51,387 bases of DNA from CAZPMT01 sp964587655 (GTDB taxonomy: Bacteria > Hydrogenedentota > Hydrogenedentia > Hydrogenedentales > SLHB01), in assembly GCA_964587655.1 (NCBI GenBank), contig CAZPMT010000027.1:1-51387 (forward strand), in the 5' to 3' direction. A model generated the notes under the pieces. That model did no database searches. It was not told where the DNA came from and worked only from the letters and a program-made list of their open reading frames with translations. Position numbers and translations under genes: made by a program. Positions 41,155-48,900 of the stretch are shown here, piece after piece. Numbering within the stretch: the stretch's first letter is position 1; the number at the start of each line of letters is the position of its first letter.

Positions 41155-42466
41155 ATTGGCCCATAGGGTCCCGGCAATTCCCGATATACCGACACCATTG
41201 CGTTGTGGGTTGACGGCGAAAGAGGATTCCCACGAGGATCAGGCTGGTGACGATATAGCATGCATAGATGGTCACAAGAAAGATGTTGGCCAGGCGCCAT
41301 TCGATGGGTATGCTAACAAGATAGCCCAGGCCGATAATCAGGGCCTGGAACGCCGCTATGACCGGGATAGACAGGTGAAACGGCGCGACGTCCGTCGCGC
41401 GGACTTCGGAGCGCCTGCGCCATGCCCACGCGCCGAGCAGCGGCAACACGCTGATGATCAACAACACTGCGTTGCCGGAACCGGACGGTTGGATGGAATG
41501 GATCTCGCACCAGCCGTCATAGGCGCCTTTCAACATCGCAATCGACGGCAGCCACAATGGAATCCCGGACCGGAATAAGGCGCGCGACATCGGGCCGAGG
41601 AGAGGTCGAGGCGCACCGGCGGGACGGTTGAACAACCAGAACGCCAGGCCCAGAGACAGTCCGCCGCCGAGACCGATCGTCATCTCCCAGTTCTTCCACC
41701 AACTGAGGCGCAACGCAGACTCATGCATCGTCTGCCAATAGCCGCCCACCGTGAAGGGGATCGCGAATCCCAACGCGACCGTGAGGATCATGGCCGCTGC
41801 GCGGCGGTCGCCGCGCGCGATCTCGTAGACCAGGAAACCAAGGAACAAGCCCACGTGCGGCGCAATTGTGCGGATCGAATCCAACGCACGCACGCACGTC
41901 TTGTACTCCGGCACACCGTATATGCCCTCGGCGTAGTAGGGCAGCATCAGTTGCGGGAAGACGCGCACGAATACCGCCGCCGCAACGGCTCCGCACACGC
42001 CGCAAGCGATGCGCGCGACCCAATCCCGTCCACGCAACGGACGCCTCGGCGCGCACCATGCCATCAAGCAACCCGTGTTGCCGCCCCAATGCAGGCCGCA
42101 CACGAACAACATCGCATATCCCGTCCATGCCGGCACCGCGCGAAGCCCGTCGGGATGGCTCAGATGGAATCGTCCGTTTAACCAGGACATGTACACGCCA
42201 TAGCCGGTCATGCCGCCGATCGCGATCCCGAGCGTGATCGCCACGAGAATCCACGGCGTGCCGTAGGGACGGCGCTCGGCCCCCACTCCGGCTCTCGAAA
42301 AGGCATACCATAGCAGCGCCCAACCGAAGCCCGCCAGCGTGCCGCCAATCTCGCCGCCATAACCCGCCGTCCCGCGGATGGCCCAATAGAACGCCCCCAT
42401 CAACCCCATCACCGCCACCGTCAACACATAATCCGCCCCCGTCCACCCGCGCCCCGCGTTACTCAT
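41129..42466 (-). CDS. Polytopic membrane protein of unknown function
   Basis: A 445-residue protein with about 11-12 hydrophobic segments, for example ADYVLTVAVMGLMGAFYWAI, WILVAITLGIAIGGMTGYGV, GLFLGFLVYEIARG and VLLIISVLPLLGAW. Conserved-looking polar motifs are RGTAGYGGEIGGTLAGFGWA and HWGGNTGCLMAWCAPRR. I do not recognise a family with confidence. AGGAGGAATGCC precedes the ATG at 42466. The gene converges on and slightly overlaps the DUF6785-type gene, and the ECF sigma factor gene starts divergently. Confidence 0.72.
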   Translation of the reverse strand: MSNAGRGWTGADYVLTVAVMGLMGAFYWAIRGTAGYGGEIGGTLAGFGWALLWYAFSRAGVGAERRPYGTPWILVAITLGIAIGGMTGYGVYMSWLNGRFHLSHPDGLRAVPAWTGYAMLFVCGLHWGGNTGCLMAWCAPRRPLRGRDWVARIACGVCGAVAAAVFVRVFPQLMLPYYAEGIYGVPEYKTCVRALDSIRTIAPHVGLFLGFLVYEIARGDRRAAAMILTVALGFAIPFTVGGYWQTMHESALRLSWWKNWEMTIGLGGGLSLGLAFWLFNRPAGAPRPLLGPMSRALFRSGIPLWLPSIAMLKGAYDGWCEIHSIQPSGSGNAVLLIISVLPLLGAWAWRRRSEVRATDVAPFHLSIPVIAAFQALIIGLGYLVSIPIEWRLANIFLVTIYACYIVTSLILVGILFRRQPTTQWCRYIGNCRDPMGQFRTRSGRP

Positions 42467-42594
42467 AGATCGGCATTCCTCCTGACGGCCCAAACCTGGC
42501 CATGGAACAGAGACTACCAGGTTCTGACCCGGCAACGCCATTTCACGCGACGATAAATGTTGTGAGGGGTGCATAAGAATGGATTGCTGGGGCG

Positions 42595-42603
42595 TGGTAT
42601 AGT
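42595..42603 (+). promoter_or_regulatory. Extended -10 promoter candidate for the ECF sigma operon
   Basis: TGGTATAGT, with the TGn extension, is 27 bases before the sigma factor ATG. No clear -35. Confidence 0.35.
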
Positions 42604-42629
42604 CGGAATCGTTTCACGAAGGGGCTTGG

Positions 42630-43154
42630 ATGCAGACGGATGATGCAAATGAGCGGCTTGCGGCGTTCTATGAAACGCATCGGCAGGAGCTGTTCACTTA
42701 TGCGTTGTCGATTACGGGGTCATTCGAGTGCGCGGAGGACGCGGTGCATGAGGCGTTCAGCAGGTTGATTAGGAAGGGGCGTCTTCCGGACGCGTTGCGT
42801 CCGTACATCTTCCGGTGCGTGCGCAATGCGGCGTTGGACACCCTGCGATATGCGGAGCGTGAGCGGCGGAAGATGGATGGGTATTCGGCCATCTTTCGGA
42901 AGGACTGCGTTTCTCAACAGTTTGTCCAACCCCGACAAACTGTGGGCTGTGAGGCGGTCAGCGATTGGCTGTCGTGTCTTTCGAATCGGGAACGGGAATG
43001 GGTGGTATTGAAGGTGTATGGGGGGTTTACGTTCAGGGAGATCGCGGAGGTATGCGCGGCGAGGCAGGGGACTGTGGCCGCGGGCTATTGGCGAAGTCTT
43101 CGGAAACTCCGGAGTGCTTTGGGATTGCCCGCCGAACCGGAGAATGAGCGATGA
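42630..43154 (+). CDS. ECF-type RNA polymerase sigma factor with a PAL-A insertion
   Basis: A 174-residue sigma-70 family factor with region 2 (AAFYETHRQELFTYALSITG, then AEDAVHEAFSRLIRKG and LRPYIFRCVRNAALDTLR) and region 4 helix-turn-helix (LSNREREWVVLKVYGGFTFR, EIAEVCAARQGTVAAGYWRS). Between them, around residues 94-107, a PAL-A palindrome adds SQQFVQPRQTVGC. The linker between sigma regions 2 and 4 is tolerant of insertions, so the protein may well work. The stop overlaps the next start by four bases. Confidence 0.88.
   Translation: MQTDDANERLAAFYETHRQELFTYALSITGSFECAEDAVHEAFSRLIRKGRLPDALRPYIFRCVRNAALDTLRYAERERRKMDGYSAIFRKDCVSQQFVQPRQTVGCEAVSDWLSCLSNREREWVVLKVYGGFTFREIAEVCAARQGTVAAGYWRSLRKLRSALGLPAEPENER
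42918..42942. repeat. PAL-A palindrome in the sigma factor gene
   Basis: Arms CAGTTTGTC and GACAAACTG, loop CAACCCC, in frame in the linker between sigma regions 2 and 4. Confidence 0.9.
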
Positions 43155-43552
43155 ATGAGGAAGAAGATGTGCTGCGCCGGATGGCGCTCGCGCCGCCCAC
43201 TGAGGCGTTGGACCGGAGGGTTGCCCAGTTGTTGAGGGAAACGCAGGTGCGGCGTTCGTGGCGCTTTTCGTGGCGTGTTCCGTTGTGGCAGTGCGCGGTT
43301 GCGTGTCTGCTGTGCGCGGCGGTTGCGTTTCTTGCGGGCACGTTGATTCGCGGACGTGAGACGGCAACGCGGGCGGTCTCGGAGACGCGCTGGATTGTCC
43401 AGATTAAGGAACGTCCGTTTGATGTGTTTGATTGGACGACGTATCCGCGGGAGGCGGCGCCGCGTTCGGCGATGAAGGCTACGTACACGGTTGTGGAATC
43501 GGCGGGCGGAGATGCGGCTCGGCATGAGCCTCGCCCTCCCGCATTCAGATGA
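43151..43552 (+). CDS. Single-pass membrane protein, candidate anti-sigma factor
   Basis: A 133-residue protein with a short cytoplasmic part (about 1-45), one membrane helix (QCAVACLLCAAVAFLAGTLI) and an outer tail. It overlaps the sigma factor gene by four bases, the classical position of anti-sigma factors. It lacks the zinc-type HxxxCxxC motif, so its binding mode would be different. Assignment rests on position and topology only. Confidence 0.6.
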   Translation: MNEEEDVLRRMALAPPTEALDRRVAQLLRETQVRRSWRFSWRVPLWQCAVACLLCAAVAFLAGTLIRGRETATRAVSETRWIVQIKERPFDVFDWTTYPREAAPRSAMKATYTVVESAGGDAARHEPRPPAFR

Positions 43553-43578
43553 AACGCGACTTTGAAAGGAGGATGCAC

Positions 43579-44298
43579 ATGCGATTTCTTGAGATGAGTT
43601 GTCTAGGTCTGGCATCCCTAGCTCTGTCTTTTGGGGCTTTGGGTGCGCCGGCGGGCGAAGATGCGTCGGGACCGCAGTATGATTTTGAGATTCATTTCTA
43701 CCAGGCGTTGACGAGCGTCACGGGGAATGGGCTGACCTCGCAGACGCTGCCAGGGATCGAGGGGTGGCTTCAGATCATTCATGAGAAGCTCGACGGCGTG
43801 GACCTCGTGATGGAAGGCGATACGCTGACGTGGAATGGGAAGCCGGCTCCCGACAATCCGCGGATTCTGCTGTTGTCGTCGCCAAGAATCACGACGAGCG
43901 ACGGGGAGAAGGCCTCGCTCATGATAGGGTCTGAGAACCGGCTCCAGTACATGGTGCGGCGGGAGGACAACCTGTTCGAACTTCACCCGCTGGATGCGGA
44001 ATCGAAACCTGAAGCGATAGGTCTGAGCATCACGCTGTTGCCGAGGCGCGCCAAGGATGCGGGCCTTCTCGACTGCGATCTGGCATTTCGCTATACCTGG
44101 GTGAAGGAGCGGGAGAAGATCGAAGGAGTCGACCTTGAAGTGGGCAAGCCGGTCGTTGGGCGGCAGGCGGCAGAGGGCGCTGTGAAGTTGCGTCTTGGCG
44201 AGTGGTCCTGCTATTGCACGAGGGTTGACTCGCAGGGATCGATATATCTCTTTGTGAAAGCCGTCGAGAAGGCGCAGGATGCTGCCGCCAGGAAGTGA
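43579..44298 (+). CDS. Secreted protein of unknown function in the sigma operon
   Basis: A 239-residue protein with a signal peptide (MRFLEMSCLGLASLALSFGA, then LGAPAGED). The mature part is beta-rich (YDFEIHFYQALTSVTGNG, KASLMIGSENRLQYMVRRED, VKLRLGEWSCYCTRVDSQGS). The ATG at 43579 follows AAAGGAGGATGCAC; a weaker in-frame ATG at 43549 overlaps the stop of the membrane protein. It would be the third gene of the operon and a plausible target or sensor partner of the sigma pathway. Confidence 0.7.
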   Translation: MRFLEMSCLGLASLALSFGALGAPAGEDASGPQYDFEIHFYQALTSVTGNGLTSQTLPGIEGWLQIIHEKLDGVDLVMEGDTLTWNGKPAPDNPRILLLSSPRITTSDGEKASLMIGSENRLQYMVRREDNLFELHPLDAESKPEAIGLSITLLPRRAKDAGLLDCDLAFRYTWVKEREKIEGVDLEVGKPVVGRQAAEGAVKLRLGEWSCYCTRVDSQGSIYLFVKAVEKAQDAAARK

Positions 44299-44331
44299 GG
44301 ACGGGGGTAGACGGTTTCTTCATCCAGTGCG

Positions 44332-44406
44332 GTCTACCGGGTGCATGTTGCGAGCATCTGGTCGTTTAGGCGGCGGGCTTGGAGCGTAAAGGCTTCGAGC
44401 CTCGCC
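44332..44406 (-). pseudogene. Duplicated 3' end of the activase gene
   Basis: About 75 bases closely match 45954-46028, the last codons of the 1451-residue activase, with only a few differences. It encodes ARRLNDQMLATCTR and a stop, against ARRLNDQMLATRTR and a stop in the full gene. It has no upstream coding sequence. The two copies are direct repeats around 1.5 kb that contains the FGE-like lipoprotein gene. Confidence 0.85.
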
Positions 44407-44816
44407 GAACAAAAGAGCGCCGCCAGGCCAGCCGAAAGCTTGCCCGCTTGGGCGGGGAGGTGCTCGAACGAATTCGATGCCTTGCGAATTACAGCACGCT
44501 ATGGCAAACTAACCCATCGGGCGAAACGGAGGCTGGCAATCCTGGCGAGAAGCCCATTGCGCCGGCAGGCACTTTCCGAAGTGCTGAGAGGCGGGCCAAG
44601 GGATACCTCGGTGCGGCTCATCGAGACGATGAGTCCTGTCGTATGACAGGATGGGCCTGGGAGCAAACCTCTCACGTCCCATACAACTCATCGGATTGAT
44701 AGACCGCCTATACCTCAAGAACGCACAATTGAATAGTGGCTACGACCGGCTGTAGTCTCTTAGGAAATTCAGCGATTGTCCAATTCCCGATGAACCGGGA
44801 CACGAGGAGAAACGTC
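44407..44816. other. Non-coding stretch with hairpins
   Basis: About 410 bases without a credible gene. Hairpins such as CCTGTC/GACAGG (near 44635-44652) are visible, but I recognise no riboswitch, ribozyme or mobile-element end. Its composition is similar to neighbours. It could be the leader of the lipoprotein gene or part of the inserted segment. Confidence 0.4.
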
Positions 44817-45908
44817 ATGCTGTCACGAACAGGGAAGTTCTTGATCATCTCGATGCTGTTTCCATCCATCGGCATTCTTCTCACGGGGTGTCCGCCGCCA
44901 CCCGTGGAGTACACGCTGACCACCGCAGTCCAGGGCAACGGCTCGATAGACCCTCCTGCCGGCGCGCACATCTACGAAGAAGGCGAGACGGTCACCGTGA
45001 CCGCCACGCCGTCCACCGGCTGGCATTTCGACCACTGGACCGGCGACCTCGACGGCGACGCCAACCCAGAGGCGCTCACAATGGACGGGGACTTATCGGT
45101 CACCGCTATCTTCATTGCGGATTCGGGCGAAGGTGAAGGCGAGGGTGAGGGCGAAGGTGAGGGTGAAGGTGAGGGTGAAGGAGAAGGCGAAGGCGAGTTC
45201 ATCATGCTTCCCGGGGGCGTGCCGCTGGAGATGGTCTGGGTGGAGGCGGGGGCGTTCATGATGGGCCGGTATCCGAACGAGCAGGACGGCAATGATTTCG
45301 AAGCCCCGCAGCATCAGGTGTCGCTGTCGGGGTTCTGGATGGGGGCGTACGAGGTGACACAGGCGCAGTGGCGGGCGATCATGGGAAGCAACCCTTCGCA
45401 TTTCATCGGCGATGACCGGCCCGTCGAGCAGGTGGCGTGGAGTCTCATCAAGGAGAATTTCTTGCCGGCGTTGAATGCCGCGACGGGCATGACGTTCCGC
45501 TTGCCTTCGGAGGCGGAATGGGAGTATGCGTGCCGGGCGGGTACGATCTCGCGTTTCTACTGGGGCGACGATCTGGTTTACGACCAAATTGGCGACTACG
45601 CCTGGTACGGCTACAACAGCGGTTCGCCGCCGCAGCCGCACGATGTGGGCCTGAAGCTGCCGAACGCGTGGGGCTTGTACGACATGAGCGGGAATGTTTG
45701 GGAGTGGTGCGAAGACGACTGGCACTACAACTACACGGGTGCGCCGACGAATGGCGGTGCGTGGATATACATCCCTAGTAGGGGCGTGAGTCGCGTGGCG
45801 CGGGGTAGCGACTGTTTCACCGTCGCCAGGGGCTGCCGGTCGGCGTACCGAGTCAACTTCATCCCGTCGAACAGAGGCTTCAACCTTGGCTTCCGCGTCG
45901 CCAGGTAA
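44817..45908 (+). CDS. Formylglycine-generating-enzyme-like lipoprotein with InlB-type repeat and Gly-Glu linker
   Basis: A 363-residue lipoprotein with signal peptide and lipobox ILLTGC (Cys25). Residues 30-100 (YTLTTAVQGNGSIDPPAGAH, VTATPSTGWHFDHWTGDLDG) form an InlB B-repeat-like domain. A Gly-Glu linker (45127-45195) leads into an FGE-sulfatase domain: GAFMMGRYPNEQDG, FWMGAYEVTQAQWRAIMGSN, FRLPSEAEWEYACRAG, AWGLYDMSGNVWEWCEDDW and RGCRSAYR. The ATG at 44817 follows GAGGAG. It sits between 75-bp direct repeats of the neighbouring gene's end. Confidence 0.85.
   Translation: MLSRTGKFLIISMLFPSIGILLTGCPPPPVEYTLTTAVQGNGSIDPPAGAHIYEEGETVTVTATPSTGWHFDHWTGDLDGDANPEALTMDGDLSVTAIFIADSGEGEGEGEGEGEGEGEGEGEGEGEFIMLPGGVPLEMVWVEAGAFMMGRYPNEQDGNDFEAPQHQVSLSGFWMGAYEVTQAQWRAIMGSNPSHFIGDDRPVEQVAWSLIKENFLPALNAATGMTFRLPSEAEWEYACRAGTISRFYWGDDLVYDQIGDYAWYGYNSGSPPQPHDVGLKLPNAWGLYDMSGNVWEWCEDDWHYNYTGAPTNGGAWIYIPSRGVSRVARGSDCFTVARGCRSAYRVNFIPSNRGFNLGFRVAR
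45127..45195. repeat. Tract encoding the Gly-Glu linker, second copy
   Basis: About 70 bases of GGCGAA/GGTGAG-type units encoding alternating Gly and Glu. Same type as 28370-28461 but on the opposite strand, in an unrelated protein. Confidence 0.9.
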
Positions 45909-45955
45909 TTGTTCCTTGCACACTTTGTTGCTTTGTCACTTGAGGAAAGCGCCGT

Positions 45956-48900
45956 CTACCTGGTGCGTGTTGCGAGCATCTGGTCGTTGAGGCGGCGGGC
46001 TTGGAGCGTAAAGGCTTCGAGCCGCGCCTCGATGAGTTGGGGGAACGCGTTTCCGTCGGTCTCGATGGCAAGGAATGGCAACTTCCGTTTGCCTTTCAGG
46101 ATGGTTTCCCAATGGGCGTGCCCGTTGCCGTCTTCGAGGCCGCGTTTCACTTCGGTCGTCAACTTTTCGGTGAGGATGGATTCGGCGACGCGCGACGGCA
46201 TGCAGCCGAACGGTCCGATGGAGATGACGCCGCAGGACGGATGCAGCATCTCGTGCAGCGCGGAACCTACGGTCAGCACGGATTCGCCGGTGAGCTTCGG
46301 AGACACAAACCGTCCGCCTGCATTCATGGCGGGTTCGACGTTGGCCTTTTCCCAGAAGAACAGACCCGCCGGGCGCAGGCGTTTGCGGATCGAGGCGTCG
46401 TAGAACTTTTTGATCGCGTGCCGCACCCAGAATCCGAGGTTGCGTTCGCCTTCGATGCCGTGGATGACGAGCCAGTCGAGGTACTTGATCCATTCGCCGA
46501 TCTTCGAGGTGCGCACGATGAAGCCCTTCGCTGCCATGTGTTCGACGAGTCCCCGCAGCGAAATGGGATCGTTGCGGACGTAGATCTCGCCGACCAAGGA
46601 GATCTTCGGGATCTCGTGATACGGCTGCTTCAACTCGATCTCGGCCAAACGCAGGGCCGTGGCGGAAAGCTGCCGGGCCAGGATGCGCCACGGCTTGGCG
46701 ACGGCCTCGGTCACGGCGCGATGTTCTTCGGTGAAAATCCGGAGGCTTTCAACGGGGTCGACCGCCGCGGCGAGAATTGTGGCCCACATCTCGTCGAACA
46801 GGTCGCCGATGGCGACGGCGCGCCACGCCGTGATGGCGAATCGGTCGCCGAGTCCGCCATATCCGTTGGCGGTTGTGAGCGACAGCACTGCGAGATCGGG
46901 GATCTGTTGTTTCCGGATCAGTTTCTTGCTGAACACATTGTACTGGCCGAAACGGCATGGGCCGTGGGTGCCCGGCATGAAGTATGCCGTGATCTCACCA
47001 GGTTTGCGCGCGTTCAGATAGTGGATCATCTGTCCGATGGTGGTCTGGAGCGGGAGGCATTCCTTGCACGAGGAGTTGGCGCGTCCCAGTTTCAGGACTT
47101 CCTCGTCCGCGGCAGGCATGACCTCCGCGCGGACGCCGCGCCGTTCGAAGGCTTTCACCAACAGGTCGGTCCCGTACCTGCCCAATGCGGGGACGATGAC
47201 CTTCACGCGCGGGTCGCTCAGCGGGAACCACTGGCCCGAGGCCACGCGGATCCCGGCGGCTTTGTTATGGTATTCGACCACCGCGGGTTTGAAGCCGTTC
47301 GTCCCCGAATCGCCCGTCGATGCGGCCTTCAGTTGGCGGTAATAGGCCACGACGTCGAGGAACGCCTCGATCCGCGTCTCGAGCCCTGCGTCCGCCGTGT
47401 GGCTGTCGAGCTCCAGGGTCAGCGAAGGTTTGCGGCCCATAACGTCGCGGAAATACCCCACCACGAACGAATCAGGCCCGCAGGAGAAGTTGGTGACGTA
47501 GGTCCCGAACAACTGGGGATCCCGCTCGACGTACTGGGCGGCCTTCAAAATCAGGCGGCCCGTGCCCCAGTACATGTTGTGATCGGAATCGATCGTCTCA
47601 CCCGAGTCCGGGAGCATGTCGAAGGGCAGCACGAGCAGGCCGCGCGTCGCGAACTTGTCCGGGATTCCCTTGTTGGCCTCGGAGACGTAGCTGTTGTACG
47701 CTCGCCCAAACAGGACGACGCCAATGCGTTCGGGATGCGCGCGCAGTTCCGCGAGGGCCTTCTCGCCAAGGGCCTCGATACCCGCCTGGAACGATCGCTG
47801 GGCCTCGATCCCGGCCTGATACGCGCGTCGGCACCGGCTGGCGTCGACGCCGAGGCGCGTCGCGATCTCGAGGAACGCGGACTCGGCGGCGTCAAGGCCC
47901 TTCGAGAAATCGAAGAACGGCGCGAGCGTCCGGTCGGAGTCCAGTTCGGGAAATGTGGCGCGCAGGTAATAGGGCTCGCCCTGGACGAACACGCACGTGC
48001 ACGAGTTCTCGGCGCCGCTATCCGAGGGGATTGCCTGGATATGCGGCGTGAAGAAGTAGTCGGGTTTCATATTGATCAGCGCGGCCGCGAACCCATGCGC
48101 CAGTTCCACGGGGTAGCAGAACGCGGCACCCTGCCGGTCGGCCCCCGAGGGATCAATCGCCTGGGGGATGACCACACGGAACCCGAGTTCCCGGAAGAAC
48201 CGGTTGAACAAAGGAAAATACGTGTCCATCAGGAAGGACCGGTTGAACCCGACGGTCGGGAGGTCCCGCGAGGTCGCGTCGCCGGCCAGTTCGGCGAAGA
48301 CGCGGCGCTGGCGCTCGGCCACGAGGTTCAGTCCTTCGCTCTTGACCTTCTTGTGGTGGATCAGGTTGTCGAACCGGTTGCAGATGCCCCCGAACGGATA
48401 GACCTTCCCATCGATCTCGATTCGTGCCACCGAACATTTGCGGTCACACTTCTCCGGACCGCCCGCGCAGATGAACGGCTCGCCGTGGGTCACCTCTCGC
48501 GCCGCGAGGGTCTCCAGGTCGAAGCTGCGCGGCTCCAGCAGGCCATGCTCCATGCGCCGTTCCACCTCGAGCGCGACGCCCAACGCACCCATCAGCCCGG
48601 GTTCCGGAGGCACGACGATCTCGCCGCCCGTCAGCGCGGCCATGGCGGCCGGCACCGCCTCGTTGTAGCACACGCCACCCTGCATGAAGACCTTGCGCCC
48701 GACGGGGCGGTTGCCCTTCACGCGGTTCGCGTAGTTCATGCACACCGAGTACACGAGGCCCGCCACGATGTCCGGCACGGAGATGCCTTCCTGGACGGCG
48801 CTCTTGATGTCGGAACTGATGAAGGCCGCGCACTGGTCGTTGAAATTCGGGGGGGCCGCGGCCTCGTAGGCCGTTGCCCCGATCGACCGCACGTCGAGTC

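Noticed and set aside
44500..44560. Cyclic-di-GMP riboswitch-like GGCAAAC
   Set aside because: The required second motif (GACGCAAAGCC) and tetraloop pairing are missing.
44620..44665. Hammerhead-ribozyme-like GATGAGTCC followed by a hairpin
   Set aside because: The conserved core CTGATGA is not matched and there is no GAAAC at the right place.
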